Positions 8,351 through 18,717 of a stretch of 46,757 nucleotides of DNA are shown here, piece by piece. Source of the stretch: Planctomycetaceae bacterium. GTDB lineage: Bacteria > Planctomycetota > Phycisphaerae > Phycisphaerales > SM1A02. The notes beneath the pieces were generated by a model. The model ran no database searches. It had not been told where the DNA came from and saw only the letters and a program-made list of their open reading frames with translations. Every line of letters begins with the position of its first letter. Position 1 is the first letter of the stretch. The DNA is taken from the NCBI GenBank assembly GCA_021297795.1, contig JAJTGL010000009.1, forward strand, positions 1 to 46,757. Reading direction: 5' to 3'. Both the position numbers and the translations under genes were made by a program.

Positions 8351-8907
8351 GCGAACGTCTCCGCGGTCGCCCACGACGCGGCCTTCGTGCGATCCTTCTC
8401 CGACAACTGCACCCCTTCGGAGCCACCGACCGCATCGAGCGGCCAGGCGATGCCGACCGTCGCGTCGTTCCACGCGAGGGTGCGGTCGAACTCGGGAGCG
8501 TAGAACTCGGTGCACTTGTACGCGAAGTCGGCCTCGTCCGAGATGACGAGGAACCCGTGGGCGAAACCCGGCGGAATCCACAGCGCGCGCTTGTTCTCCT
8601 CGCTGAGCACGCGGCCGACGTGACGCCCGAAGGTCGGACTCGAACGACGCAGATCGACCGCCACGTCGAACACCGCTCCGCGCGTCACGCGCACCAGCTT
8701 TCCCTGCGGCTGTCGGATCTGGTAGTGCAGGCCACGCAGAATCCCGCGACGCGAACGCGACCAGTTGTCCTGGACGAATCCGGTCGCGATGCCCGCGTCG
8801 CGGTAGACGCGCTCGTTCCATGTCTCGAGGAAGAAACCGCGCTCGTCGCCGAACACCCTCGGCACAAGCTCGATCACGTCGGGAATCTCGGTGGGAATCG
8901 CCTGCAT
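8347..8907 (-). CDS. rfbC: dTDP-4-dehydrorhamnose 3,5-epimerase
   Basis: 186 residues, the normal RmlC length. The cupin fold is recognised from GILRGLHYQ with its catalytic His, KLVRVTRGAVFDVAVDLR, and IPPGFAHGFLVISDEADFAY followed by the conserved KCTEFYAPEFDR. It epimerises C3 and C5 of dTDP-4-keto-6-deoxyglucose. It starts 18 bases after the rfbA stop and overlaps rfbD by four bases. The complete and canonical active site indicates that L-rhamnose is a real component of the polymer, or of another surface glycan made by this cell. Confidence 0.96.
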   Translation of the reverse strand: MQAIPTEIPDVIELVPRVFGDERGFFLETWNERVYRDAGIATGFVQDNWSRSRRGILRGLHYQIRQPQGKLVRVTRGAVFDVAVDLRRSSPTFGRHVGRVLSEENKRALWIPPGFAHGFLVISDEADFAYKCTEFYAPEFDRTLAWNDATVGIAWPLDAVGGSEGVQLSEKDRTKAASWATAETFA

Positions 8908-8925
8908 GTCTCGTCGTCCGTGGGA

Positions 8926-9807
8926 TCAGTCGCGGTGCTTCAGCACCTGCAGGAGATACTGGCCGTACTGGCTCTTGCCGATCTCGTTGCCGAGCCGCTC
9001 CAGCTGCGCGTCATCGATCCAGCCGTTGCGCCAGCAGATCTCCTCGGGGCACGCGATGCGAAGCCCCTGTCGCGCCTCAAGCGTCTGCACGAACTGCGCG
9101 GCCTGGAGCAGCGTGTCGAACGTGCCCGTATCAAGCCACGCGCTGCCCCGCCCCAGTAGTTCGACATCGAGGTCGCCCCGCTCAAGGTACGCCTGGTTGA
9201 CGCTCGTGATCTCGAGCTCGCCGCGCCACGATGGCTTCACGGCCTTCGCGATCTCGACGACATCGGCGTCGTAGAAGTAGAGACCAGTCACCGCGTAGTT
9301 CGACTTCGGCTGCTTCGGCTTCTCCTCGATCGACTTGGCGCGCTTCTCGGCATCGAACTCGACGACGCCGTAGACCTCCGGATTGGCGACGCGATAGGCG
9401 AACACCGTCGCGCCCTTCTTCTGCGAAGAGATCTCCTTCAGCCGGCGCTGGAGCTCGGTGCCGTAGAAGATGTTGTCGCCGAGGACCAGCGTGCTCGGCC
9501 GTCCGCCGACGAAGCGCTCGCCGATGATGAACGCCTGCGCGAGTCCCTCCGGCTTCGGCTGCACCGCGAACTGGAGATTGATGCCCCACGCGCTTCCATC
9601 GCCGAGAAGCGCGTGGAACATCGGCGCGTCATGCGGCGTGGTGATCACGAGGATGTCGCGGATGCCCGCGAGCAGCAGCGTGCTCAGCGGGTAGTAGATC
9701 ATCGGCTTGTCGTAGACCGGCAGCAGCTGCTTGCTCGGCCCCTTCGTGATCGGATGCAGGCGCGTTCCGCTGCCGCCCGCGAGGATGATGCCGCGACGTT
9801 CGCTCAT
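8926..9807 (-). CDS. rfbA: Glucose-1-phosphate thymidylyltransferase
   Basis: 293 residues, standard RmlA length. The sugar-nucleotidyltransferase signature [17 protein letters not shown] is at the N-terminus, followed by [51 protein letters not shown] and WLDTGTFD all match RmlA. It couples glucose-1-phosphate to dTTP, the first committed step to dTDP-rhamnose. The ATG overlaps the upstream large gene by four bases and has GGAGA seven bases before it, inside that gene's last codons. In this window rfbA therefore depends on translation and transcription through the preceding 4.3-kb gene. Confidence 0.97.
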   Translation of the reverse strand: MSERRGIILAGGSGTRLHPITKGPSKQLLPVYDKPMIYYPLSTLLLAGIRDILVITTPHDAPMFHALLGDGSAWGINLQFAVQPKPEGLAQAFIIGERFVGGRPSTLVLGDNIFYGTELQRRLKEISSQKKGATVFAYRVANPEVYGVVEFDAEKRAKSIEEKPKQPKSNYAVTGLYFYDADVVEIAKAVKPSWRGELEITSVNQAYLERGDLDVELLGRGSAWLDTGTFDTLLQAAQFVQTLEARQGLRIACPEEICWRNGWIDDAQLERLGNEIGKSQYGQYLLQVLKHRD

Positions 9808-12800
9808 TGGGTATCTCCAGCAGTCTCTTCACCGGCCTCGACGGCCCGACGCACTTCCGTGATCCGCATGCCGAGCGCGCGGGGGACGACGCCGCGCCGC
9901 GTGGCGATCGCGTCGGCATCCGACAGGGCGGCGCGCACCTGCATCATGTCCTTCGCGGCCAGCGCCACCTCCGCCCGCTCGACGGCCGAGTAGAGACGGT
10001 CGGGGTTCGCCACCGCGACGTCCTTCGCGTCGACGAGGGATCCCTTCGCGAGCAGCGCGCGGAAGAGCGTGTCCTTCGCCTCGCTTGCCTCGGGGACGAT
10101 CGTCGTCACGCTCCGCGCGAGCAGCACGGCCCGGTCGAGCGCCTCGCGTCGCGACACGAGGAAGTCCGCGAGATTGTTCATCGCCGCGATCGAGATCGGA
10201 TCCGCACGGAACGCGTCGCGCAGCGCCGCATCCGAACCCACCCGCTGCGCGAGCTGGTCGATGCTCGACGCAGCGCCGCCTGCGACACCGAGGAAGAGCG
10301 ACTCGTACAGCCCCACCGCCTCGGTCGATCCGCGGGCCGCCGCGAGATCGGCCGCGAGCAGCGGGCGCGGAATCGATCCGTCGGAGAGTTTCGGAAGCAA
10401 CGACTCGGCGAGCGCACAGGCCTCGGTGGACCCTTCACGGCAACACTGCGCCAGTACAGCGACGCACGCATGCGCCTCCGAATCGCCAATGAACGCCGCG
10501 AGCGTCCGCGCCGATTCCACGGCCTGACTCGTCGACAACGCCTGCGCGGCGTCGAGCCATGCCCCGGTGATCACTCGCCGGCGATCCTGCGGAAGACCGC
10601 TGAGTTTCACGGGCAGTTCCGCCGAGCGACCCGCGAGCACGTTCGACGAGACGACGAGCGCGAGAGCGTCGTTTGCGTTCGGACTCGCGACCAGCGCCGA
10701 GAGATGCGGTTCGAGCAGCGCCGCACCGCGGGCTGGATCGCGACGGATCATCTCGATGAGCGCGCGGGCGGAATCCGCGGCGACCAGGTTGGCGCCGATG
10801 ATCCGCTGCCACGCGGCGGCCGCGGCCGCCGCGTCGTCGATGCGCCCAGCCTCGATCGACATCAGCACGGCGAGTTCCGCCGTCGACTCGTCGTTCGGGA
10901 GACGCGACAGCGCGAGCAGCGCAAGGCGCGCCGCTTCCTCCGCCGCGCCCGACGCCGCATAGAACTGCGCCGCGAGCCGCCAGATCAGCGACGAGCCCGA
11001 GTAGCGCAACGTGAGTTCGCGCGCGGCGCGAAGATCCTCGGGATCCGGCTGGATCTCACCGCCCTCGCTGGTGGCGCCGTCGATCAGCCGCACCGCCGCC
11101 ACGAGGTCGGGGCGCACAGCCTGCGCGGCCTCGAGCGCCGCGCGCAGCGCACTGCGGCCGCCCTCGCTCAGATCGCCCGAGAGCACCGTCGCGGCGATCG
11201 GAAGGATGTTGGGATCCTCGGGTGCGTCCTTGATCGCAGAGATGAGAAGTTCGCGCGCCTCGGCGACCCGTCGGTCGGCTGCGAGCACGCGAGCGAGCAG
11301 GAGATCCGACGCCGCGCCAGGATGCGAGTCGCGGTGCTTGCGCGCGCTCGCCTCCGCGACTTTCAGATCGCCGAAGGCAAGCTCGATCTCCGCCCGCAGG
11401 CTCTCGAGGAAATCCGCACCGGACGCGCCCGCCTCGTCGAGGATGCGGCGCGCATCGGCGATGCGTCCGCTCGACGCGAGGAGCAGGCAGAGTTCGCGCC
11501 GTGCCAGACCGGCGTCATCGGCGGCCGCGAGCTCGCGGAGCTCCGCCTCGGCCTCCTCGAGTCGCCCCGCGCGGATCTTCGTGCGCAGAAGAGCGAGCCT
11601 GTCGATGGCGTCGCGAGTTCGCCCACTCAGCTGCGCACGCAACGCGGCGGCCTCGTCGAAGTCGCCCTGCGACTCGCGCATGGTCGCGGCAAGGCGCGAG
11701 CCGCGGGTGTCGTCGGCCATCAGGCGCGCATAGGTGTCGATGGCCACGCCGGCCGCCTGGTAGTCGCCGGTCTGCTGCAGGAGCCGCACGAGATCCGGAT
11801 ACAGATCCGCATTGCCGGGCTGGATTTGCACCGCACGGGCGAGAAGCGCGGCGGCGCGCACCGGATCGGGCTGCGAACCGATCTCGAGCAGTCTCGCGAA
11901 GGTCGCCAGCACGCTCACGGACTCGGGCATGCGTCGTTCCGCATCCGCGAGCGCCGCGAGCGACGCGGCGATGCGCGCATCGTCGGAGGCATGGAACACG
12001 ATGTTCTTGGTTGCCTCGGCGATCAGCGCGCGCTGCGATGTCGGCCCGACGGTGTCGCGAAGGATTCCGACGGCCGCCTCCACGAGCGCCGCGTTGGCCG
12101 CGGCGACCGCGGGTTCCATCGCCCAGACCTCGGGACGCGCCAGCACGAACGACGCGCAGTCGATGCTCGGATCGGCGCGGAGCTCCTCCACAAGCCACTG
12201 CACCGAGCCGTCCGCCGGCGCGTCGAGCGAACGACGCGCGCGGTCGAGGCGAAGACGATCGCGATCCCCCGCCTGGCCTGCGACGCGGGTGAGCAGTTCG
12301 ATCGCCTGGGCGTGCTGTCCACCCACTTCGAGTTGCGACGCGAGTCGGATCGCGGCAGCTGGGCCGCAGGGCAGCGTGGATGCTTTCGCCAGAACCGCTC
12401 GAACCAGATCGTCCGACGTACGCTCGGCTGCCGGAAGAAGCGCGAGGACCTCCTCCGCCGAGACCGCGGCGTCGACGCCATCGCGGATGATCTCCGTCGC
12501 ACGCTCCGACAGCCGCCGACGCGCGAACACCTCGGCCACGAGCGGCGCGAGTTCACGCGGCCGTCCCATCTCGGCCCAGTAGGCGAACAGGCTCTCGGGA
12601 GAATCCGATCCGAGGGCTCCGTAGACGCGCGAGGGCACGAAACCCGCCTGCAGCGCGCTGGACCAAGCCTCGAGGATGGCGGCCGCGACGGCACCGTCGG
12701 TCTGGTAGCGGAGACCGAGGTCGCGGGCGATCCGGAGCGCGTCCGGCACGCGACCGAGCGTCGCGCACGCGCGCACCGCGCGCAGACCAACCGGCTGGCT

Positions 12801-14081
12801 CCGACGACCCGACTGCTCGAACGCGTCGACGAGCAGGCCGACCGCGAGATCAAACTCGCCTGCCTCGATGAGAAGATCGGAGACGAGGATCGCGACGACG
12901 GGATCCCTCCGCGTGGAGCGCACCGCGCCCTCGATCGACTCGACGCGCGCGCGCCGCGTGCCCTCGCCGAGCGCGATGGGAAGCGCGCGCAGGAGATCGT
13001 TCGCGTTCTCGGCGGGAATCTCCGCCGCATCGATGACGCGCCTTGCGGCGGCGGGATCGCCGGCCAGATACTCGGCGGCCGCCTTCAGGCGCACGATCTC
13101 GGGATCCTTGCGGTCGATGCCGACGAGTCGCTTGCGCAGCTCGGCGATGCGACCCGCCGACAGAAGGCGGTCGCCCTCGATGCGGATCACGTCCGTCGGA
13201 TCGGCCAGCTGCGACGCGCTCGCGGCGATAGCGCGATCGATCTGATCCGACTGACCGGTGGCCTCGAGTCCCTCGAGGAGAGCCGAGAGGAGGCGCGGCT
13301 CCGCGACACCGCGGTCCGCGAGCTGGGCGTAGATCTGGCGCGCATCGGCGATCCTACCCGAGGCGCGGAGCACGTCGGCACGGAGCAGCGAGAGACCCGC
13401 GCTCGCGCCCGACTCGGTGATCCAGCGCTCGACGAGCTCGAGCCTTCCCTCCGCGTCGGCACCCGACGAGGCGAGGCACTGCATGTGCACGGCGCGCCAG
13501 CGGACCTCCTGCGGCTGGAGCCGCTGGAGCTCCTCGGCGATGGCGATCGCGTCGGTCCAGCGTCCCTGCGCCGCACGCACCTCGAGGATGGCCTCGCGGG
13601 GGCGCACGGCATTGGCGTCGATCGCGAGGATCCGCTCCGCGATCATGGGGATCTGATCGACATAGCCGAGGAGGATCGCGCACTCGAGCTGACCGTCGAG
13701 CGCCTCGCGGTTTCCCGGCGCGAGGGTTTCGGCCTTCGCGTACATGCCCGAGGCGATCTTGAGGTGACGAAGCCCCTGCTCGCTCACGTTCATGCGCGCC
13801 TTCGCGAGCGCGAGCAGCACCTCGAGATCGGTGCCGCCGCGCGATGCGATCGAGAGCGGAGCGAGCGCCTCCCTGTACTGCCCCGCCGCGAAGCGCTCGA
13901 GACCGAGCTTGCGGTTCTGCACGACCTGCGACTCGCGGTACCACGCGCGGCCGACGAGGCCGCCGGCCGCGAGCGCCGCGAGGGTGCCCAGCACGGATGC
14001 CGAGAGGATGATCCTACGCTTCGTACGTCGATTCACTTTGAGTTCCTTGCCCGATGCAGCGCCCGCGGCCGAGATGCCCAT
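9804..14081 (-). CDS. Giant TPR-like membrane-anchored protein
   Basis: 1425 residues. An Arg/Lys-rich stretch ([11 protein letters not shown]) is followed by one hydrophobic segment at about residues 27-48, so the N-terminus is probably cytoplasmic and the bulk periplasmic. The rest is an Ala/Leu/Glu-rich array of helix pairs resembling tetratricopeptide repeats, for example [20 protein letters not shown] and [20 protein letters not shown]. No enzyme motif is seen. TPR proteins accompany other exosortase/exopolysaccharide loci and often scaffold assembly or export; that role is inferred here. The ATG at 14081 has GAAGG just upstream; a GTG at 14036 with AAGGA upstream is an alternative. It sits between the sugar transferase and rfbA, overlapping the latter by four bases. 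Confidence 0.75.
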   Translation of the reverse strand: MGISAAGAASGKELKVNRRTKRRIILSASVLGTLAALAAGGLVGRAWYRESQVVQNRKLGLERFAAGQYREALAPLSIASRGGTDLEVLLALAKARMNVSEQGLRHLKIASGMYAKAETLAPGNREALDGQLECAILLGYVDQIPMIAERILAIDANAVRPREAILEVRAAQGRWTDAIAIAEELQRLQPQEVRWRAVHMQCLASSGADAEGRLELVERWITESGASAGLSLLRADVLRASGRIADARQIYAQLADRGVAEPRLLSALLEGLEATGQSDQIDRAIAASASQLADPTDVIRIEGDRLLSAGRIAELRKRLVGIDRKDPEIVRLKAAAEYLAGDPAAARRVIDAAEIPAENANDLLRALPIALGEGTRRARVESIEGAVRSTRRDPVVAILVSDLLIEAGEFDLAVGLLVDAFEQSGRRSQPVGLRAVRACATLGRVPDALRIARDLGLRYQTDGAVAAAILEAWSSALQAGFVPSRVYGALGSDSPESLFAYWAEMGRPRELAPLVAEVFARRRLSERATEIIRDGVDAAVSAEEVLALLPAAERTSDDLVRAVLAKASTLPCGPAAAIRLASQLEVGGQHAQAIELLTRVAGQAGDRDRLRLDRARRSLDAPADGSVQWLVEELRADPSIDCASFVLARPEVWAMEPAVAAANAALVEAAVGILRDTVGPTSQRALIAEATKNIVFHASDDARIAASLAALADAERRMPESVSVLATFARLLEIGSQPDPVRAAALLARAVQIQPGNADLYPDLVRLLQQTGDYQAAGVAIDTYARLMADDTRGSRLAATMRESQGDFDEAAALRAQLSGRTRDAIDRLALLRTKIRAGRLEEAEAELRELAAADDAGLARRELCLLLASSGRIADARRILDEAGASGADFLESLRAEIELAFGDLKVAEASARKHRDSHPGAASDLLLARVLAADRRVAEARELLISAIKDAPEDPNILPIAATVLSGDLSEGGRSALRAALEAAQAVRPDLVAAVRLIDGATSEGGEIQPDPEDLRAARELTLRYSGSSLIWRLAAQFYAASGAAEEAARLALLALSRLPNDESTAELAVLMSIEAGRIDDAAAAAAAWQRIIGANLVAADSARALIEMIRRDPARGAALLEPHLSALVASPNANDALALVVSSNVLAGRSAELPVKLSGLPQDRRRVITGAWLDAAQALSTSQAVESARTLAAFIGDSEAHACVAVLAQCCREGSTEACALAESLLPKLSDGSIPRPLLAADLAAARGSTEAVGLYESLFLGVAGGAASSIDQLAQRVGSDAALRDAFRADPISIAAMNNLADFLVSRREALDRAVLLARSVTTIVPEASEAKDTLFRALLAKGSLVDAKDVAVANPDRLYSAVERAEVALAAKDMMQVRAALSDADAIATRRGVVPRALGMRITEVRRAVEAGEETAGDTQ

Positions 14082-14090
14082 CCGGCCTTC

Positions 14091-15521
14091 TCAACGGCGA
14101 CGAATGATGTTGACGACGGTCAGGATACAGAGCCAAAGATCGAAGAGCGGCCCCATGCGCTCGACGTACTCGATGTCGTACTGAATCCACTCCTGGAAGT
14201 CCTTGCCCTCGGCCCGAGTCCTCTTGACCTGCCAGTTCCCGGTGATGCCCGGCCGCACCGACAGGCGGATCTCGCGCCATGCCGGGCAGAACTGGTTCTC
14301 GTTGTCCGGACTCGGCCGCGGCCCGACGATGCTCATGTCTCCGACCAGCACGTTCCAGAACTGCGGGAACTCGTCGAGCTGGAGCTTGCGGAGGTACTTG
14401 CCCACGCGCGTCACGCGGGGATCGTCCTTGATGTTCACCTGCGGACCGTCGCAGAGATTCTGCTTCCGCAGCTCGGCGACCAGCGCCTCGGCGTTTCGCC
14501 GCATCGTGCGGAACTTCCAGCAGCGGAACGTGGCTCCGCCCTTCGTCTGGCGCTTGTGACCGAAGAAGATCGGGAAGCCGTCGTCGATCACGATCGCAAC
14601 CGCGCAGAGGAGAAGCACCGGCGCGAAGCAGATCAGCACCAGTGCGCTCGCGAGGATGTCGATCAACCGCTTCAACGGGGCGTACCAACCACCGGGATCC
14701 GAGGCACCCCGCGATTCCGACTCGCGGTCCTCCGAGAAAAGCTCCTCGATCGGGCGCACGGTCGCGGGTGCCGTCGGCTCCGAATCCCACAGGACCGATG
14801 GGCCGATGCAGACCGGCTGCGCGTGCGCGCCGGAACCGACCCACACCGGTGCGATCAGGCGGGAATCCTCGCGCAACGAACCACTCTTCCTCCCGAAGAT
14901 GCCGTCCTCGAGACGCACCACGCCCTGGATCACGTGATCGGGATGCGCCCAGTCGCGCACGAGGCTGCGCACCATGGCGTCGCGCGACTCGTCGATGCCG
15001 AGATCGAACCGCTCCCCGTCGCACTCGGTGGCATCGAAGCGCACCCTGCCGCGCCTCCGCATGGCCGCGAAGGCCTCGGTCGGCGTGCGCGCGCGGGACC
15101 ACTCGATCGCGTCCTCGCGACGGGTACCGAGCAGGACCTGCCCGATGCTCGACCGGTCGGCGCCGTATCGCCGTTCGATGCGCACCGCGCTCCCGCCTGC
15201 ATCCTGCACGACGCGCTCCGAGTAGTGCGACGTCGTGCGATCGACGATGCGAAGGCGGGTGATGTGGGCCTGGTTCCACAGCAGCGACTCGGCGATCCTC
15301 CGCAGGTCGAAGTTCGCCGCCTGCCCCTGCTCGAGCAGCAGGTAGAGATCCGCTCCGGGCTGCGGATCGACGCCGCTTCCCAAGCGCACGCAGGCCACTC
15401 CGTGCGACGACCAGTAGGCGTCGTGCAATGCGGCGCTGTCGAGTCCCCACAGACGCGGCGACGCGACCGATCCGTTTGGATCGGCCGCGACGGCGGGCAT
15501 GGTGGATGCTTGGGGTTTCAT
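14091..15521 (-). CDS. Initiating sugar transferase with unusual N-terminal domain
   Basis: 476 residues. From about residue 281 it is a bacterial sugar transferase (polyprenyl-phosphate hexose-1-phosphate transferase): PLKRLIDIL, one membrane segment at 286-311, FRCWKFRTM at 332-340, and KLQLDEFPQFWNVLVGDMS followed by IVGPRP. This domain loads the first sugar onto undecaprenyl phosphate. The first 270 residues are not the usual four-helix membrane region. They are soluble, and LIAPVWVGSG...CIGPSVLWDSE at 222-247 looks like part of a nucleotidyltransferase-associated beta-helix. The ATG at 15521 has GAGAAG close upstream; the open frame extends further but would run into the preceding gene. 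Only nine bases separate its stop from the start of the TPR-like gene. Confidence 0.88.
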   Translation of the reverse strand: MKPQASTMPAVAADPNGSVASPRLWGLDSAALHDAYWSSHGVACVRLGSGVDPQPGADLYLLLEQGQAANFDLRRIAESLLWNQAHITRLRIVDRTTSHYSERVVQDAGGSAVRIERRYGADRSSIGQVLLGTRREDAIEWSRARTPTEAFAAMRRRGRVRFDATECDGERFDLGIDESRDAMVRSLVRDWAHPDHVIQGVVRLEDGIFGRKSGSLREDSRLIAPVWVGSGAHAQPVCIGPSVLWDSEPTAPATVRPIEELFSEDRESESRGASDPGGWYAPLKRLIDILASALVLICFAPVLLLCAVAIVIDDGFPIFFGHKRQTKGGATFRCWKFRTMRRNAEALVAELRKQNLCDGPQVNIKDDPRVTRVGKYLRKLQLDEFPQFWNVLVGDMSIVGPRPSPDNENQFCPAWREIRLSVRPGITGNWQVKRTRAEGKDFQEWIQYDIEYVERMGPLFDLWLCILTVVNIIRRR

Positions 15522-15565
15522 CTTCTCGTTCGATCGGGTTGCGACGCCTCGGCTTCGCCTGCGGC

Positions 15566-17863
15566 TCAGGCGGAACCGCCCCCGCGGCCTGATCCGAGCA
15601 GCGGGTGCGGAGTCGCGGGCGACGCGGAATCCGACAGCGCGCGCGCGACCTCGACGGACATCTTCGAGATCGATCCGTAGCGGCGGCAATCGTCCGCATC
15701 GGCGTAGTTGAGCACGAGACCGAGGTAGTCGATGCCCGAGTCGGTCAGTTCCTTGACCGACTCCGGAAGCCGCGACCGCGAGCGCCCGCGACGAATCGCC
15801 ATGACGGCGCCGTCGCAGCTCGAGGCGACCGGGATCGCCTCGACGCTCGCCGTCACCGGACCGCTGTCGACGATGATCACGTCGTACTGGTCGCGCAGCG
15901 TGCGGAACAGGCGTCGAAGCGCGCCGATCTGGAGATTGCTCGCCGAGAACGAGAGATCCGCACCCACGGGAAGGAGCGAGAGATGGCCGTCGATCGCGAC
16001 GACCTCGCCCGCAAGCGCACCGCGTCGCAGCACCTCGCAGACACCCGGCGAATGCAGGTGCTTGAACTGGTGGCTCAGCGCGCGACCGATGAAGTCGCAG
16101 TCGACGAGCACCGTGCGGTGTCCGCTCTCCGCATAGCTCCATGCGAGCGCCACGGCGACCGTGGTCTTGCCGTCGCCCTGGAACGGGCTCGTGACCATGA
16201 TGGCGTAGCCGGCGCCGACGTCCTGCCGTCGCGCCTCGATCTTGTTGCGGATCCGATGCACGCAGTTGGACGCCAGTTCCTTCGCGGCGGGGTCGGTCGC
16301 GACACCCGACATGTCGGGCACGACGCCAAGCCAGCGTCCGGCCTTGCCGTCGCGCTGGAGCTGGGCGACGCGATAGGCGCGCGGGTCGACCGAACCGAGG
16401 AGGAAGAACACGGCGAACGAGGCGATGAAGCCGCCACCGAGGCCGACCGCCGCAAGCTGGATGCGCTTGTCCGATTCCGGGGCGCCACGGCGCGACGCGC
16501 CTTCGACGATGGTCACGCGACCGCGACGGATGCTCTCCGCCTCGCGATCGAGCTCTCGGAGACGCTCTCCGAGCCGCCCGAGCTCCGCCTGTTCGGCGGC
16601 GATGTCCCGGTCGATCTTGACGAGCCGCATGGCGACCTGGTTGGCACGCTCGATGCCTTCGCCCACGAGTCGCTTCTCGGCGATGATCTCCTGCTTCTCG
16701 CGCTCGAGCGCACCGAAGCTCTGCGTGCTGCCGACACCTTCGCGCCAGCTGCGTAGCGCACCCTCGCGCGCGGCGCGGAGGAGGCTCTCCTTGGTCGAGA
16801 GCTCGACCGCGATGCGCTGGAGCGCCGGGTGCTCCGGCCGGTACTTCTCGCGCGCAAGCGCCAGCAGCACCGACTGATCCTCGATCTGCTGCCGGATCGT
16901 GACGAGCCGTGGGTCGATCTTCTCGAGCTCGAACATCGTCGGCTCGAACATCGCTCCCGGGGGCATCTCGCCGGGCTCCTCGCCACGGGCGATCATGCGC
17001 TCGCGGTACTGGCGCTCGATCTTCTTCTGCTGTGCGGCAAGAGCCTCCATCCGCGCGTCGAGCAGCTGGATCTTCTCCTGACGGGCCTCGATGAGGGACT
17101 CCATGTCCGGCGAGAAGAACTCGGAGTCCTTCACGGCGGCCATGCGGTCCTCCTCGAACTTCTCGAGGCGGAGCCGCACCTGCGTGGCGAGGCTTCGGAT
17201 CTTCGCCATCTGCTCGGTGTGCTCGGTCTCGGCATCCGGACCGTAGATGGTCATGAAGCTGTCGAGCACGAGGTTCACGACCGCAGCCGGAAGGGCCGGG
17301 TTCGAGGACTCGAACTTGACCTCGATGAAGTTGGAGCCCTTCGGAACGGTCGCCATCAGTCCGGAACGGAGGAATCCGACCGCCTCGGCCTCGTCGCCCG
17401 AATCACCGATGACGCGCTGGAGCAGCGCGATGTCGGCCTGCGGATCGCGGCCGGCGAGCGTCGACGCGGAGGCCGAGGGCTTGCCGCTGCGGACGGTACG
17501 CACGACCGACTCGAGCACGCGGTCGCTGCGCATCAGCGTGGCGCGCGTGGCAATGAAACCACCGAAGTCGTCGATGCGCTCGGTGTCCATGGTCTGGTCG
17601 ACCAGCGGCTTCAGCTCCGAGATGAGCTGCACGTAGCCGACCGAGGCCCAACGCACCGGGGCGAGCCGATACGCGACGATGGCGAGGATCGGGCCGAGCA
17701 CCGCACCGACGATGAGCACCCACTTCCAGCGATTCTGCAGACGGTCCTGCACCATGTGCAGCGGATTCGCCGCAGGAGGCGCCGCCGAGGCGTCACCGCC
17801 CGCGTTCGCACCCATGCTTCCGGTGAACTGCTCGATGGACTTGGCTTGATCGATCTCACTCAC
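15566..17863 (-). CDS. Wzz/Wzc-type chain-length protein with BY-kinase-like ATPase
   Basis: 765 residues. Two membrane segments (about 47-67 and 468-490) flank a long periplasmic region with coiled-coil helices (about 220-440), the Wzz/GumC arrangement. The cytoplasmic domain has a Walker A motif SPFQGDGKTT at 559-568, Walker A' VLVDCD at 585-590 and VIIVDSGP further on, as in bacterial tyrosine kinases (Wzc, CapB). The C-terminus has no tyrosine cluster, so classical autophosphorylation is doubtful. It probably controls polymer length and export. The start is GTG, with GGAGG six bases upstream, and overlaps the EpsI-like gene as GTGA. No Wza-type outer-membrane export gene is present in the window. 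Confidence 0.9.
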   Translation of the reverse strand: MSEIDQAKSIEQFTGSMGANAGGDASAAPPAANPLHMVQDRLQNRWKWVLIVGAVLGPILAIVAYRLAPVRWASVGYVQLISELKPLVDQTMDTERIDDFGGFIATRATLMRSDRVLESVVRTVRSGKPSASASTLAGRDPQADIALLQRVIGDSGDEAEAVGFLRSGLMATVPKGSNFIEVKFESSNPALPAAVVNLVLDSFMTIYGPDAETEHTEQMAKIRSLATQVRLRLEKFEEDRMAAVKDSEFFSPDMESLIEARQEKIQLLDARMEALAAQQKKIERQYRERMIARGEEPGEMPPGAMFEPTMFELEKIDPRLVTIRQQIEDQSVLLALAREKYRPEHPALQRIAVELSTKESLLRAAREGALRSWREGVGSTQSFGALEREKQEIIAEKRLVGEGIERANQVAMRLVKIDRDIAAEQAELGRLGERLRELDREAESIRRGRVTIVEGASRRGAPESDKRIQLAAVGLGGGFIASFAVFFLLGSVDPRAYRVAQLQRDGKAGRWLGVVPDMSGVATDPAAKELASNCVHRIRNKIEARRQDVGAGYAIMVTSPFQGDGKTTVAVALAWSYAESGHRTVLVDCDFIGRALSHQFKHLHSPGVCEVLRRGALAGEVVAIDGHLSLLPVGADLSFSASNLQIGALRRLFRTLRDQYDVIIVDSGPVTASVEAIPVASSCDGAVMAIRRGRSRSRLPESVKELTDSGIDYLGLVLNYADADDCRRYGSISKMSVEVARALSDSASPATPHPLLGSGRGGGSA

Positions 17864-18717
17864 GGTTCGCCTCCGGCTTCACCATCTGCCATCCGGGCAG
17901 TTCCCTCGGTCTCCAAGCGGTCGCTGCCGCGGTCGGTCGCATCCGCCGACGGGGACACGTTCCCGGTCCCTCCGACGGTTTCATCGGCACGATCGTCGAT
18001 CAACATCTCGAAAGTCGATTTCGGAATCGACCGCAACAGATCGCTCGCGATGGCGCCGGCCTTGTCGAAGGCCGGAAAGCCATCGAAGAGCACCTGCACC
18101 TGGCCAGCCCCGCGGGATGAAACCGCGCGACGCGTGGATCTGCTGCGCACGACGGCCGGATCCGGAGTCATACCGACTCCTGGAAGCGCGAAGAAACCGA
18201 CGATCGTGATCTGTCTCTCGCCGCCAGCGGGATCCGGCTTCGCGAAGCGGAAGACGTTCGCCATCACCTCGCGGCCGTGAAGATCCAGGCGGAGGCTCCC
18301 TGCTCCCGGTGGATCGTCCGCCGCGCGACCTGCGGTCCATCCCGAGGACGGATAGCACGACGGCGGATGGTGTCCGAGCATGTCGCGCACGTCGCCGCAG
18401 AAGACGATCGCGAGCCGCGCCTGCTCCCCTGTGCGGAGGTTCGAGTAGTTGCGCGACACGGCGGCCGACGAGTGCAGGATCTCGAGCGCTGCGGCCGGAA
18501 GCTCGATGTCACGACCGACCCAGTCTCCGAGCCGGTACGGGATCGACGCGACGCGCGATCCGACCACCGACACGCGCCGGTCGGCCTCGGCGCGGTCGAC
18601 CGCCGGCCCGCCCCAACCCTGGAGCATCGCGACGGCGACGAAGGCAACGATCGCGCACGCCGGAGCGAGCGCGTTGAGCCTGTGAATCCGACGGACTCGT
18701 GCGATGCGCCAGGTCAT
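17860..18717 (-). CDS. epsI: EpsI-family exosortase-associated protein
   Basis: 285 residues. One N-terminal hydrophobic segment lies at about residues 15-36. The domain contains YRLGDWVGRD, RNYSN and then GHHPPSCYPSSGW at 115-127, the characteristic EpsI motif region with invariant His and Cys. EpsI domains occur fused to, or directly after, exosortases in exopolysaccharide loci; their molecular activity is not established. Here it is a separate gene overlapping the exosortase by four bases. The last 60 residues (rich in Asp, Thr, Gly and Glu) look disordered. The ATG at 18717 is set by the overlap. Confidence 0.85.
   Translation of the reverse strand: MTWRIARVRRIHRLNALAPACAIVAFVAVAMLQGWGGPAVDRAEADRRVSVVGSRVASIPYRLGDWVGRDIELPAAALEILHSSAAVSRNYSNLRTGEQARLAIVFCGDVRDMLGHHPPSCYPSSGWTAGRAADDPPGAGSLRLDLHGREVMANVFRFAKPDPAGGERQITIVGFFALPGVGMTPDPAVVRSRSTRRAVSSRGAGQVQVLFDGFPAFDKAGAIASDLLRSIPKSTFEMLIDDRADETVGGTGNVSPSADATDRGSDRLETEGTARMADGEAGGEP

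Noticed and set aside
5954-8503. A plus-strand open frame of 849 codons over the rfb genes
   Set aside because: It runs opposite canonical rfbB and rfbD and its translation is Arg/Val-rich without recognisable motifs.
9807-15680. A plus-strand open frame of nearly 2000 codons opposite the TPR-like and sugar transferase genes
   Set aside because: It is Arg/His-rich, has no domain, and lies antisense to well-supported genes; long antisense frames are expected in DNA this GC-rich.
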